A DNA stretch of 64,000 nt from Paracoccus haematequi. Lineage in GTDB: Bacteria; Pseudomonadota; Alphaproteobacteria; Rhodobacterales; Rhodobacteraceae. A model generated the notes under the pieces. The model did no database searches. It was not told the DNA's origin and worked only from the letters and a program-made list of their open reading frames with translations. The translations under genes and the position numbers were made by a program. Numbering within the stretch: the stretch's first letter is position 1; each line of letters opens with the position of its first letter. Positions 50,327 to 60,903 of the stretch are shown piece by piece. The stretch covers positions 28,367 through 92,366 of the forward strand of contig CAMCVS010000012.1 of assembly GCA_945881965.1 (NCBI GenBank). The letters are read 5' to 3'.

Positions 50327-51175
50327 ATGAACAAGCATATGATTTCCTTTGGACACGGCTATTCCGCACAGGCGCTGGCGCGCGTGCTGCTGCCGTTGGG
50401 TTGGCGCATTTCGGGCACCACGCGCAGCGCGGAGGGCGCGGAACGGCTGGCGGCGACGGGAATCACCCCGCTGCTCTGGGGCAGCGACGCGGTGACAGAC
50501 GCGCTGGCAGGGGCGACGCATCTGCTGACGTCGGTCGCGCCGGATGCCACCAGTGACCCGGTGTTGCGGCTGTATCGGGATGCGATTGCCGCCGCGCCTT
50601 TGCAATGGGCCGGGTATCTGTCCACGACCGGGGTCTATGGCGATCATCAGGGCGGCTGGGTGGACGAGGGCACCCCCCTGACCCCCGGCACAGAACGCGG
50701 TCGCGCCCGCGTGCTCGCCGAGGCAGAGTGGACCGCCATTCCCGGCCTGCCGCTGCATATCTTTCGCCTTGCGGGCATCTACGGCCCCGGTCGCGGGCCG
50801 TTCGAAAAGGTCCGCAATGGCACCGCGCGGCGGATCATCAAGCCCGGTCAGGTGTTTTCCCGCACCCATGTTGATGACATTGCCCAAGTGTTGGCGGCGT
50901 CCATCGCGCGGCCCGATCCGGGGGCGATTTATAACGTCTGCGACGATGACCCCGCCCCGCCCGAAGACGTGCTGAGCCATGCCGCGCAGCTTTTGGGCCT
51001 GCCGCCGCCGCCGGAAATGCCGTTCGACCCCGCACAGATGACCCCGATGGCGGCCAGTTTCTATGCCGAATCGAAACGGGTGCGGAATGACCGGATCAAG
51101 CGTGATCTGGGTGTCGTGCTGCGCTATCCAGATTACCGCAGCGGGCTGGCCGCGATCCTTGCCGCCGGGGACTGA
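50327..51175 (+). CDS. SDR/NAD-dependent epimerase-family protein
   Basis: 282 residues from ATG 50327 (ATG 50339 is possible). The N-terminus reads 'MISFGHGYSAQALARVLLPL', a variant Rossmann glycine motif. 'WAGYLSTTGVYGDHQGGWVD' and 'FRLAGIYGPGRGPFEKVRNG' are typical of atypical extended SDRs of the YeeZ type. The substrate is unknown. It shares the operator region with paaA and ends 43 bases inside the convergent histidine-kinase gene. Confidence 0.82.
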   Translation: MNKHMISFGHGYSAQALARVLLPLGWRISGTTRSAEGAERLAATGITPLLWGSDAVTDALAGATHLLTSVAPDATSDPVLRLYRDAIAAAPLQWAGYLSTTGVYGDHQGGWVDEGTPLTPGTERGRARVLAEAEWTAIPGLPLHIFRLAGIYGPGRGPFEKVRNGTARRIIKPGQVFSRTHVDDIAQVLAASIARPDPGAIYNVCDDDPAPPEDVLSHAAQLLGLPPPPEMPFDPAQMTPMAASFYAESKRVRNDRIKRDLGVVLRYPDYRSGLAAILAAGD

Positions 51176-53307
51176 TCGGCACCCCCATCCCGGTGCGCGG
51201 CAATCGCGGACAGAATATCCGCCTTGCGCAGCGGCTTGGTCAGGTATCCGTCCAGCCCCGACGCCAGCATCGCCTCGCGGTCGCCATCCATGGCATGGGC
51301 GGTCATGGCGATGATCGGCACCCGCGCCAAAGGGCCGGGCAGGGCGCGGATACGGCGCGTCGCCTCTTGGCCATCCATCACCGGCATCGAGATATCCATG
51401 AAGATCAGGTCGGGCTGCCAGGTTTCCAGCATATCCAGTGCCTCTTGGCCGTTGGCGGCAAAGCGCAGGTCAAGCCCCTGATCCTGCAACATCTTCGAGA
51501 ATACCAACTGGTTGGTGCGGTTGTCCTCGGCAGCAAGCACCCGCAGCGACGCATCTTTCGCCGCGGGCGTTGCGACGACAACCGGCGGGGCCAGACGCGC
51601 CAGCCGGTCGAACAGGTCGCGCCGCGCAAAGGGCCGTGACAACAGGCCCTGCACCAGCCCGCGCGCCGGGTCGGTTTCGGCATAGGACGGGTTCGCCGTC
51701 ATCATCAGGATCGGCTGCGCATGGCCCACGGCGCGCATCGCCTCGGCCAGTTCGAACCCGTCCATCACCGCCATTCCGTGTTCGACGAGCACCAGATCGA
51801 TGCCGCCCTCGGCCAGCCGCCGCAGCGCCTCATCCCCCGATCCCACCATCTCGGCGGCCATCCCCAGCATCTCGATCTGCCGCGCAAGGATATCGCGGTT
51901 CGCCACCAGCGGCTCGACGATCAGCACCCGGCGCAACCCCGGACCCAGCTTGGGCAGCACCGGCGCCGCCCCATCCGGCACCGGCAGCGTGACGCGGAAT
52001 CCGAACGTGGACCCCTGCCCCTCGGTCGAATCAACCCAGATTTCGCCGTTCATCAGCCGGATCAACCGCTGACTGATCGCAAGGCCCAACCCCGTGCCCT
52101 CGAACTTGCGGTTATGGGCATCTTCGACCTGATTGAATTCGCCAAAGATATGCCCGACCTTGTCGGCGGGGATGCCGATCCCGGTATCCTCGACCGCGAT
52201 ATGCACCTGTGCCGCGTTGCCGTCCGGCACGCCCGTCACGCGCAGGATGACATGCCCCTTGAGGGTGAATTTCACCGCATTGCCCAGCAGATTGGTCAGC
52301 ACCTGCCGCATCCGCCCCGGATCGCCGATCAGCACCGTGGGCAGGAACAGGTCGTAATCAATCAGCATCTCCAGCCCCTTTTCGCGGGCCTTGGGTTGCA
52401 AGAGCATCACGATCTCATGCAGGCAGCGTTCCAGATCAAAGGGTTCCGGGTGCAGCACCATCTTGTCAGCTTCGATCTTGGAATAGTCGAGCACGTCGTT
52501 GATGATGACCAGCAGCGCCTCGGCAGAGTTGCGGATGGTATCGACATAGAGCCGCTGATCTTCGGTCAGGGGCGTTTCGGTCAACAGTTCGGCCATGCCA
52601 ACCACGCCGTTCATGGGGGTGCGAATCTCGTGGCTCATGTTGGCCAGAAACGCGGATTTGGCGCGGTTTGCGGCTTCGGCCTTGTCGCGGGCGACCTTTA
52701 GCGCGCGTTCCGACCGCACCGAATCGGTGATATTCAACGCAAGGCTGACCACGTCGCCGCCCGCGCCGCGGCTGTCGATCAGGCGGATGTATTGGTTGTT
52801 CCACAGCCTGATCACCACCGGGGCGGGGTCAGGCGTCATCCAGCGATCCATCATCATGGCGCGCCAATCGGCGGCGCTGTGATCGCCGATGTTCACGATC
52901 CCCTCTTCGGTGATCAGTTGCAGCAGGCGGGCATAGGACACACCCGGCCCCACTTCCTCCAGCCCGTCGAACACCGCCAGATAGGCGCGATTGGCCCCGA
53001 TCAGCTGGGTATCGCCGTCAAAGAACGCAAAACCGTCCTGAATCGTCTCGATCGAATGCCACAGCCGCCGTTCGATCACCGCAATCCGTTGCTGCGCCGC
53101 CGTCAGATCGGATTTGACGCGCTGATTCTCGTCGCGAAAGGTTTCGACCTGCGCGCGGGTCTGCGAGATTTCGACCGTCAGCGCCTGCGCATGGCGGCCC
53201 AGCTTGCGGTTGGCGGCCTGTAGTTCCGCCTGTTTCAACTCCAGCAGCCGTTCGGCCGCCAGCCGCGCGCGCCGTTCCTCTGACAGTTTCTGCGCCAAGG
53301 CGTTCAT
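51133..53307 (-). CDS. Hybrid sensor histidine kinase with two receiver domains
   Basis: About 724 residues from [15 protein letters not shown]. An N-terminal coiled coil (~1-80) and a PAS domain (~85-195, '[20 protein letters not shown]') lead to HisKA with the H-box '[20 protein letters not shown]', and then HATPase ([18 protein letters not shown]). Receiver 1 is degenerate: the phosphoacceptor site reads L-V-E-H-G-M and the Lys position S-R-P. Receiver 2 is canonical (F-M-D-I-S-M-P, L-T-K-P). There is no membrane segment, so it senses a cytoplasmic signal. It has no adjacent phosphotransfer or regulator gene, so its output partner is unknown. Confidence 0.93.
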   Translation of the reverse strand: MNALAQKLSEERRARLAAERLLELKQAELQAANRKLGRHAQALTVEISQTRAQVETFRDENQRVKSDLTAAQQRIAVIERRLWHSIETIQDGFAFFDGDTQLIGANRAYLAVFDGLEEVGPGVSYARLLQLITEEGIVNIGDHSAADWRAMMMDRWMTPDPAPVVIRLWNNQYIRLIDSRGAGGDVVSLALNITDSVRSERALKVARDKAEAANRAKSAFLANMSHEIRTPMNGVVGMAELLTETPLTEDQRLYVDTIRNSAEALLVIINDVLDYSKIEADKMVLHPEPFDLERCLHEIVMLLQPKAREKGLEMLIDYDLFLPTVLIGDPGRMRQVLTNLLGNAVKFTLKGHVILRVTGVPDGNAAQVHIAVEDTGIGIPADKVGHIFGEFNQVEDAHNRKFEGTGLGLAISQRLIRLMNGEIWVDSTEGQGSTFGFRVTLPVPDGAAPVLPKLGPGLRRVLIVEPLVANRDILARQIEMLGMAAEMVGSGDEALRRLAEGGIDLVLVEHGMAVMDGFELAEAMRAVGHAQPILMMTANPSYAETDPARGLVQGLLSRPFARRDLFDRLARLAPPVVVATPAAKDASLRVLAAEDNRTNQLVFSKMLQDQGLDLRFAANGQEALDMLETWQPDLIFMDISMPVMDGQEATRRIRALPGPLARVPIIAMTAHAMDGDREAMLASGLDGYLTKPLRKADILSAIAAHRDGGADQSPAARIAASPLR

Positions 53308-53461
53308 GCATGGCCCCTGTTCCAACCCCGCCTGACAGGCCTAGCGCAGACATGGTGAAGACGCGGTTAAGCGCCGCGATCACCACGCCGCGCCATCACG
53401 GCTGTTGGCAGAAAGCGCCCCGCGTGGCACCATCGGGATATTGTGTTCAAGGAGTTTCCCC

Positions 53462-56400
53462 ATGCGCCCCATGCTTGCCGTGCTGGCCCTTTTGGCCCTG
53501 CCGTTTGCCGCCCTGCCCGACGTGACGCGCGCGGCGGGCGAAATCCCGGATCGGCGGCTGGTGCTGACGCAGAACGTGGATTTCTACGGGTCGGATTTGC
53601 AATCGCTGTTCGACAGCAGCTATGCGGCCTGTGAACGCGCCTGTCTGGCCCAGAGTGCCTGCGTCGGGTTCACCTTCAACACCCGGTCAAATTCCTGTTT
53701 TCCGAAAACCGCGATCACCGAACGGGTGCCTTATGATGGCGCATGGTCGGGCGAGGTGGTCGTGGCGACATCTGCCGCAAAACGGCTGGCCGCGCTGCGC
53801 GCCAAAGAGATCGGCTTTGTCGGCAGCTACAGCCTGACACAGGCGCGCGAACAGGCACAGCGCATCGGCGCGCTACACCCGTCGGGGCAATGGACGCTGG
53901 ACCAGATGTTGACGGGTGCCAGCGAACGCCGCGCGCAGGGTGACACGCTGAACGCGCTGCGCTGGATGGGGGCGGCGGTGACACAATCGGACGCGGGCGC
54001 GCATTGGACGGAATATGGCCGCCTGGCATCGCAACAGGCCGCAACCGGCGGGGATGATCAATCCGACATGCGCGACCGCGCCTTGGCGGGGGCGGTGAAC
54101 GGCTATCTGCGCACCGATGGCGATGCTGAACGCGCCACTGCGCTGGTGGTGCTGGCCGAGGCGCTGGAGGCGAACGGGCGCGGATCCGACACCATCCCCG
54201 CGCTGCGCCTAGCCGAACGGCTGGCCCCGCGCGCCGACGTGACCGAAGCGCTTTCGCGCGCGCTTGACCTGCACGGCTTTCGCATCCTTGAAAGCCGGGT
54301 GGAAAACGATCTGGCCGATCCGCGTATCTGCGCCGATTTTTCCGAACCGCTGGCCAAGGGCGTGGATTATGCGCCGTTCGTGCGGGTGCCTGACCTGACG
54401 ATGGCGGTCGAGGCGGCAGGCAATACGCTGTGCATCGCGGGGGTCGAACATGGCAAACGCTATCAGGTCACGTTCCGCGCCGGTCTGCCTGCGGCCTCGG
54501 GCGAGGTGACGCGGCGCGATGTGGACCAGACGCATTATGTGCGCGACCGCAGCCCGCAGGTGGCTTTTCCGGGCCGCGCCTATGTGCTGCCGCGCGGGTC
54601 TGATCCGGCGCTGCCGGTGGAAACGGTGAACCTGACCGCGCTGAACCTGGAACTGTTCGCGGTGTCCGGCGGCAATGTGGTTCAGGCGATGCGCGACGGC
54701 CTGTTCGGGCGCAACATCGACACATGGGATACCGAACGCTTCCGGTCCGATATCGCCGCGCCGATCTGGAAAGGCACCGCAGAGGTGACGCAGGACATCA
54801 ATCGCGCCGTCCTGACCCGCCTGCCATTGGCCGATGCGCTGCAGGATCGCGCGCCGGGGCTGTATGTGCTGACGGCGGCGGTGCCGGGGGCCGACCCCTA
54901 TGACAAGGCGCCGGCGTCACAATGGTTCGTGCTGTCCGATCTGGGGCTGTCGACTTTGTCGGGCACGGACGGGGTGCATGTGTTCATCCGCGCGCTGTCG
55001 GATGCCAGCCCGCGCGCAGGCGTCACTGTCACGCTGATGAACCGCGCCAATGCGGTGCTGGCGACGGCGGTGACCGATGCCGAGGGCCATGTGCTGTTCC
55101 CGCCGGGGATCACGCGCGGCACCGGGGCCGCTGCGCCCGCGCTGGTGATGGCCGAGGATGGCACCGTTGACGCCGCCTTTCTGTCGCTGACCGAACCGGC
55201 CTTTGACCTGTCGGATCGCGGGGTCGAGGGCGCAGAGCCCGCCCCTGCGATTGACGTGTTTGTGGCCACTGATCGCGGGGCTTACCGTGTGGGCGAAACG
55301 GTGCATGCCACGCTCTTGACCCGCGACACCCACGCACAGGCCATCACCGGCCTGCCGCTGACGGCCATCGTGAAACGCCCCGACGGGGTGGAATATGCGC
55401 GGCAAGTGCTGACGGATGTGGCGGGCGGCTATGTGCTGGCGCAGCCCATCGGCGCGTCTGCCCCGCGCGGCACATGGCGGCTGGAGGTGTTTGCAGACCC
55501 CGCCGCATCTGCGCTGGCGGCCAAGACCTTTCTGGTCGAGGATTTTCTGCCCGAACGCATTGATGTCACGCTTGGCCTGCCCGAAGGCGTATTGCCCGCT
55601 GATGCGCCCGCGCCCCTGCGCCTGACCGCGACCTATCTGTTCGGTGCGCCCGGTGCGGGGTTGAAATACGAGGGCGACGTGGTGCTGCGCGCCGCCCGCG
55701 CCCTGCCGGGTTGGGAGGGCTGGCAGTTTGGTCTGGCGGATGAACGGTTCTCGCCGGTGTCAGAGAACATTCCGGCAGGTGTGACCGATGATCAGGGCGG
55801 CGCGGTGGCCTCCGTGCCCTATCCGGGGACGGGGGCCGTGGATCGCCCGCTTGAGGCTGAATTCATCCTGCGCGTGGCCGAAGGATCAGCCCGCCCGGTC
55901 GAGCGCCGCATCAGTCGCGTGCTGGCCCCTGTGGCCCCTGTCATCGGCATCAAGCCCGCCTTTGACGGTGTGGTGCCGGAAGGCGGCATGGCCGACCTGT
56001 CACTGATCGCGTTGGGGTCTGACTTGGCCCCGGTCGCCATGCCGGTGCGCTGGACGTTGCACCGGGTCGAGACCCGCTATCAGTGGTATCAATCCTACGG
56101 GTCTTGGAACTGGGAGCCGATCACGCGCCGCACCGCCGTGGCGCGCGGGGAAGCGACCTTAGGCGTGGACCCGGTGACAGTGTCCGCCCGCCTGGACTGG
56201 GGCAATTACGAATTGCTGGTCGAAGGTGCGGGCGTGTCGGCGTCAACGTCGTTCTACGCCGGATGGTATGCGCCTGCCGATGTGTCGGCCACGCCGGATA
56301 CGCTGGAATTGTCGTTGGACAAGCCCGCCTATAAACCCGGCGAAACGGCTGCGCTGCGGCTGGTGCCGCGTCAGGCGGGCACGGCCGTGGTGCAGGTGAT

Positions 56401-58888
56401 GTCGAACCGGCTGATCGCGATGCAGACGGTGGCGGTGACCGAAGGCGAGAACACCATCCGCCTGCCCGTGACCGATGACTGGGGCAGCGGCGCCTATGTG
56501 ACGGCGACCGTGATCCGGGGCATGGACGCGGCGGCGTCACGGAACCCGACCCGCGCGATGGGTCTGGCGTATGCCACGGTCGATCCGGGTGCGCGCGCGC
56601 TGTCGGTGGCGATCAACGCCCCCGCCGAGGCTGATCCGCGCGGCACTCTGACTGCGTCAGTGCAGGTCGATGGCGTCGCAGCAGGCGAGACGGCCCATGT
56701 CACAGTGGCGGCGGTGGATGTCGGTATCCTGAACCTGACCGGGTTCAAATCCCCCGATCCGCAACAGCACTATTTCGGCCAGCGGCGGCTGGGGGTGGAA
56801 CTGCGCGATATCTATGGCCGGTTGATCGACGGCATGAATGGCGCGTTGGGGCAGGTCCGGTCCGGTGGTGACGCGGGTGCGTCGATGCGCCTGCAAAGCC
56901 CGCCGCCGACCGAGGATCTGGTGGCCTATTTCACCGGTCCCGTCACCCTGGGCGCGGGTGGCAAGGCCGAGGTCGCCTTTGACCTTCCGGCCTTCAACGG
57001 CACGGTGCGGCTGATGGCGGTGGCGTGGTCGCCATCGGGCGTGGGACAGGCAAGCGCCGATGTGCTGGTGCGCGATCCCGTTGTGGTGACCGCGTCGCTG
57101 CCGCGTTTCCTGTCACCGGGGGACACGTCGCGGATGCTGCTGGAGATTGTCCATGCCACCGGGCCTGCAGGGCGGATGGGGCTGGACGTGACGGCCAATG
57201 GCGTCGCGCTGGACGCGGCGTCGGTCCCGTCGGGCGTCACGCTGGACCCGCAGGGCAAGGTCGCGCTGTCGGTGCCGGTGACCGCAGGCGATGCGGGCGA
57301 TCACACGATCCGCGTCGCGCTGACCACGCCAGAGGGGCGGCAACTGGTCAAGGACTTGGCGATCCCGGTGCGCCGCCTTGACCCCGAACTGGCAGAAACC
57401 CGGCGCTTCACGCTGGCGGCGGGGGATACCTTCACGCTGGACGGCAATGTGTTCGCTGGTCTGACCGAGGGCAGCGCCGTGCTGACTGCCGGACCGCTGG
57501 CGCAGATCAACGCGCCCGCGCTGTTGGCGCAACTGGACCGCTATCCCTATGGCTGCACCGAACAGGTCACCAGTCAGGCGATGCCGCTATTGTCCTTTGC
57601 GCCTTTGGCGGAAACGCTGGGTCTGGGCGACGCAGACGCGATCCGCGCCCGCGTCGATCAGGCCATCGGGCGCATCCTTGCCCGTCAAAGCAATAACGGC
57701 GGTTTTGGCCTGTGGCAGGCCGACGGCGGCGATCTGTGGCTGGAAAGCTATGTGTCCGACTTCCTGGGCCGCGCGCGGACGGTGGGCCATGCAGTGCCCG
57801 ATCTGGCCTTTGCCCAGGCGATGGACAACCTGCGCAACCGCGTGAACAGCTACGCCGATTTCGAGGCAGGCGGCGAGGATCTGGCCTATGCGCTGATGGT
57901 GTTGGCCCGTGAAGGCGCGGCCAGCATGGGGGATCTGCGCTATTACGCCGATGTCAAAGGCGATGCGTTTTCCACCCCGCTAGCAGCCGCGCAACTGGGC
58001 GCGGCTCTGGCGTCCTATGGCGATCCGACGCGCGCCGATGCGATGTTTGCCCGCGCCGCGCGGATGCTGGCCGACCGGGCCGGCGACGAGACGGATCAGA
58101 TCTGGCGCGCCGATTACGGCAGCAACCTGCGCGACGCGGCGGGGGTGCTGGCCTTGGCTGTCGAGGCTGGCAGCACCGTGGTCAACCGCGATGCACTGGC
58201 AGACCGGATCGCAGGTGCGGGGCGCGCGATGTCCACGCAGGAAAGCGCGTGGTCGCTGTTGGCGGCGCGCGCGCTGGTAACGGAGCCGGGGCTGGCGGGC
58301 GTGACGTTCAACGGCGCGGCGCGTGATCTGCCGCTTGTGCGCGTGACGGAAGCCGAGACGATCACCCCCGTCGCGGTGCAGAACACGCGCACGACACCGG
58401 TGGATATCACGCTGAGCACGCTGGGCGTGCCGGATGTGGCCCCGGCTGCGGGCGGCTATGGCTATGCCATCACGCGGGGCTATTTCACGCCGGAGGGGGC
58501 CGAGGTCACGGACCTGTCAAACCTGACCCAAGGCGCGCGGATGGTCGTGGTGCTGACCGTGCAACCGTTTGCGGATGGCGGCGCGCGGCTGATGATCAAC
58601 GATCCGCTGCCCGCCGGGTTCGAGATCGACAACCCGTCGCTGCTGCGGTCGGGCGATGTGGCGGGCCTGGATTGGTTGCAAACCGCAGACACAGACATGG
58701 CCGAATTCCGCAGCGAACGGTTCCTGGCGGCAGTGACACAGCAAGGCAGCGATCCGCTGCGGCTGGCCTATATCGTGCGCGCAATCTCGCCGGGGGCGTT
58801 CCACCATCCGGCGGCGACGGTCGAGGACATGTACCGCCCGCAATACCGCGCCTGGACCGACGCGGGTGCGGTGACGATCACGGAATGA
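53462..58888 (+). CDS. Bacterial alpha-2-macroglobulin with PAN-like domain
   Basis: 1808 residues from ATG 53462, with A-A-G-G-A-G seven bases upstream. The signal peptide 'MRPMLAVLALLALPFAALPD' has no lipobox, so the protein is probably soluble in the periplasm. A small cysteine-rich PAN/apple-like domain (~50-90, 'YAACERACLAQSACVGF') precedes the MG domains. The thioester motif is in 'YPYGCTEQVTSQAMPLL' (Cys1365, Gln1368), and an alpha-alpha toroid follows. It traps proteases covalently through the thioester. Its stop overlaps pbpC, the usual partner, which repairs walls after attack. Confidence 0.94.
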   Translation: MRPMLAVLALLALPFAALPDVTRAAGEIPDRRLVLTQNVDFYGSDLQSLFDSSYAACERACLAQSACVGFTFNTRSNSCFPKTAITERVPYDGAWSGEVVVATSAAKRLAALRAKEIGFVGSYSLTQAREQAQRIGALHPSGQWTLDQMLTGASERRAQGDTLNALRWMGAAVTQSDAGAHWTEYGRLASQQAATGGDDQSDMRDRALAGAVNGYLRTDGDAERATALVVLAEALEANGRGSDTIPALRLAERLAPRADVTEALSRALDLHGFRILESRVENDLADPRICADFSEPLAKGVDYAPFVRVPDLTMAVEAAGNTLCIAGVEHGKRYQVTFRAGLPAASGEVTRRDVDQTHYVRDRSPQVAFPGRAYVLPRGSDPALPVETVNLTALNLELFAVSGGNVVQAMRDGLFGRNIDTWDTERFRSDIAAPIWKGTAEVTQDINRAVLTRLPLADALQDRAPGLYVLTAAVPGADPYDKAPASQWFVLSDLGLSTLSGTDGVHVFIRALSDASPRAGVTVTLMNRANAVLATAVTDAEGHVLFPPGITRGTGAAAPALVMAEDGTVDAAFLSLTEPAFDLSDRGVEGAEPAPAIDVFVATDRGAYRVGETVHATLLTRDTHAQAITGLPLTAIVKRPDGVEYARQVLTDVAGGYVLAQPIGASAPRGTWRLEVFADPAASALAAKTFLVEDFLPERIDVTLGLPEGVLPADAPAPLRLTATYLFGAPGAGLKYEGDVVLRAARALPGWEGWQFGLADERFSPVSENIPAGVTDDQGGAVASVPYPGTGAVDRPLEAEFILRVAEGSARPVERRISRVLAPVAPVIGIKPAFDGVVPEGGMADLSLIALGSDLAPVAMPVRWTLHRVETRYQWYQSYGSWNWEPITRRTAVARGEATLGVDPVTVSARLDWGNYELLVEGAGVSASTSFYAGWYAPADVSATPDTLELSLDKPAYKPGETAALRLVPRQAGTAVVQVMSNRLIAMQTVAVTEGENTIRLPVTDDWGSGAYVTATVIRGMDAAASRNPTRAMGLAYATVDPGARALSVAINAPAEADPRGTLTASVQVDGVAAGETAHVTVAAVDVGILNLTGFKSPDPQQHYFGQRRLGVELRDIYGRLIDGMNGALGQVRSGGDAGASMRLQSPPPTEDLVAYFTGPVTLGAGGKAEVAFDLPAFNGTVRLMAVAWSPSGVGQASADVLVRDPVVVTASLPRFLSPGDTSRMLLEIVHATGPAGRMGLDVTANGVALDAASVPSGVTLDPQGKVALSVPVTAGDAGDHTIRVALTTPEGRQLVKDLAIPVRRLDPELAETRRFTLAAGDTFTLDGNVFAGLTEGSAVLTAGPLAQINAPALLAQLDRYPYGCTEQVTSQAMPLLSFAPLAETLGLGDADAIRARVDQAIGRILARQSNNGGFGLWQADGGDLWLESYVSDFLGRARTVGHAVPDLAFAQAMDNLRNRVNSYADFEAGGEDLAYALMVLAREGAASMGDLRYYADVKGDAFSTPLAAAQLGAALASYGDPTRADAMFARAARMLADRAGDETDQIWRADYGSNLRDAAGVLALAVEAGSTVVNRDALADRIAGAGRAMSTQESAWSLLAARALVTEPGLAGVTFNGAARDLPLVRVTEAETITPVAVQNTRTTPVDITLSTLGVPDVAPAAGGYGYAITRGYFTPEGAEVTDLSNLTQGARMVVVLTVQPFADGGARLMINDPLPAGFEIDNPSLLRSGDVAGLDWLQTADTDMAEFRSERFLAAVTQQGSDPLRLAYIVRAISPGAFHHPAATVEDMYRPQYRAWTDAGAVTITE

Positions 58889-60903
58889 CGCGCGGGATCT
58901 TCGCGGTTGTCGCCGTGCTGTGGCTGGCGGCGGTCGGGCGCGACAGGGTCGATGAATGGATCGCGGCGACTGTTCTGCCAGCGCTGGACGTCGCGCAATC
59001 GGTCACGGTCAGCGAGCGCGACGGGGCCCTGCTGCGCGCCTATACAGTGGACGGCGGGCTGTGGCGGTTGGGGACCCGGATCGAAAAGGTCGATCCGGGC
59101 TACGTCGCCATGCTGCTGGCCTGGGAGGATCGCCGCTTTGCCGTTCACGCAGGCGTTGACCCGCGCGCCCTGATCCGCGCTGTCTGGCAATCCCTGCGCG
59201 CGGGGCGTGTGGTGTCAGGCGGATCGACCCTGACCATGCAGGTCGCGCGGCTGCTGGAGGATGGACCGACGGGCAGCATTTCCGGCAAACTGCGCCAGAT
59301 CAGGGTCGCCTTGGCGCTGGAGCGGCGCATCGGCAAGGCGGGCGTGCTGGACCTGTATCTGGCGCTGGCCCCGTTTGGCGGCAATGTCGAAGGCATCCGC
59401 GCCGCGTCACTGGTATGGTTCGGGCGGGAACCGGCGCGGCTGACGACCGCGCAAGCCGCGCTGCTGGTGGCCCTGCCGCAATCGCCCGAGACGCGCCGCC
59501 CCGACCGCGATCCCCGCGCTGCGCGGGCCGCGCGGGATCGGGTGCTGACGCGGATGGCGGCGCTGGACGTGATCGACGATAGCGCCCTGCAAGCCGCGCT
59601 GTCAGATCCTGTGCCGATGACACGCCGCGCCTTTCCTGCGCTGGCCCCGCACCTGTCCGACCGCGCCCGCGCGCTGGACCCGAAGGCCGCCACGCATCAC
59701 CTGACGCTTGACGCCGACCTCCAAGCGCGGCTGGAACGGCTGGCCGCCGACACCCTGCGCGGCATGCGGCCCGACCTGTCCATCGCGCTGGTGGTGGCGG
59801 ATCACCGCACGGGCGACATGCTGGCCTCGGTCGGGTCGGCCGCCTTCAGCGATGCGCGCGGCGGCTATGTCGATATGACAACGGCGCTTCGGTCGCCGGG
59901 ATCGACCCTGAAACCGCTGATCTATGCGCTGGCCTTCGATCAGGGACTGGCGCATCCCGACACGATCATCGCCGACAGGCCCGTGGCCTTTGGCACCTAT
60001 GCCCCACAGAACTTTGACCGCCAGTTTCGCGGCGAGGTGCGGGTGGCCGATGCGCTGCGGCTGTCGCTGAACATCCCGGTGGTCATGCTGACCGACGCGC
60101 TGGGCCCGCCCGCCCTGATGGCGGCGCTGCAACGGTCGGGCGCGCAGCCACGTCTGGCGGGGCGCGCGGGGCTGGCGGTGGCCTTGGGCGGTGTGGGTCT
60201 GACGCTGGAGGATCTGGTGCAGTTGTATGCCGGACTGGCCCAAGGCGGGCTGGCGCAGCCGCTGCACTGGCAGCGCAGTGCTGCCGCGCGTCAGCGCATC
60301 ACCGGGGCGGCGGCGGCGTGGCAGGTCGGGCATATCCTGTCCGCGCTGCCGCCGCCCCCCGGAGCACCGCCGCTGCCTATCGCGTGGAAAACCGGCACCT
60401 CATACGGGCACCGCGATGCCTGGGCGATCGGCTATGACGGCGCGCATGTGGTGGGCGTCTGGCTGGGGCGGCCCGATGGCACGCCGGTGCCGGGCGCATT
60501 TGGTGCCGATCTGGCAGCCCCACTGCTGTTTCAGGCGTTCCAGCAACTGGGCGCGGTCACGCCCCTGCCGCCACCCCCGCCCGACACGCTGATGCCCGGC
60601 AGCGCGTTGCCGCCGCCGCTGCAACGGTTCCGCCCGCGTGACGCGCTGTTTGTCGCCGCAACGGACGCGCCAGAGCTGGCGTTTCCGCCCGATGGCGCGC
60701 GGCTGACGCTGGATCAGGGCGCGCTGGCGCTGAAACTGCGCGCGGGGGTGCCGCCGTTCACCGTGCTGGGCAATGGCGCGCCGTTGCTGACAGGCGTGAC
60801 CCGGCGCGAAGTCTGGCTTGATGGATTGGCCCCCGGTTACCTCGCCCTGTCGGTGATCGACGCGCGGGGGCGGGTCGCACGGGCCAGCTTGCGGCTTGAT
60901 TAA
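58885..60903 (+). CDS. pbpC: Penicillin-binding protein 1C
   Basis: 672 residues from the ATG overlapping the previous stop. An N-terminal membrane anchor (G-I-F-A-V-V-A-V-L-W-L-A-A-V-G) leads to the glycosyltransferase domain (GT51) with catalytic Glu81 in 'LAWEDRRFAVHAGVDPRA' and G-G-S-T-L-T-M-Q-V-A-R. The transpeptidase has S-T-L-K (Ser340, Lys343), S-L-N and 'WKTGTSYGHRDAW'. The C-terminal BiPBP-type domain (~575-672) is typical of PBP1C. It polymerises and crosslinks peptidoglycan on the periplasmic face. Confidence 0.95.
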   Translation: MTRGIFAVVAVLWLAAVGRDRVDEWIAATVLPALDVAQSVTVSERDGALLRAYTVDGGLWRLGTRIEKVDPGYVAMLLAWEDRRFAVHAGVDPRALIRAVWQSLRAGRVVSGGSTLTMQVARLLEDGPTGSISGKLRQIRVALALERRIGKAGVLDLYLALAPFGGNVEGIRAASLVWFGREPARLTTAQAALLVALPQSPETRRPDRDPRAARAARDRVLTRMAALDVIDDSALQAALSDPVPMTRRAFPALAPHLSDRARALDPKAATHHLTLDADLQARLERLAADTLRGMRPDLSIALVVADHRTGDMLASVGSAAFSDARGGYVDMTTALRSPGSTLKPLIYALAFDQGLAHPDTIIADRPVAFGTYAPQNFDRQFRGEVRVADALRLSLNIPVVMLTDALGPPALMAALQRSGAQPRLAGRAGLAVALGGVGLTLEDLVQLYAGLAQGGLAQPLHWQRSAAARQRITGAAAAWQVGHILSALPPPPGAPPLPIAWKTGTSYGHRDAWAIGYDGAHVVGVWLGRPDGTPVPGAFGADLAAPLLFQAFQQLGAVTPLPPPPPDTLMPGSALPPPLQRFRPRDALFVAATDAPELAFPPDGARLTLDQGALALKLRAGVPPFTVLGNGAPLLTGVTRREVWLDGLAPGYLALSVIDARGRVARASLRLD

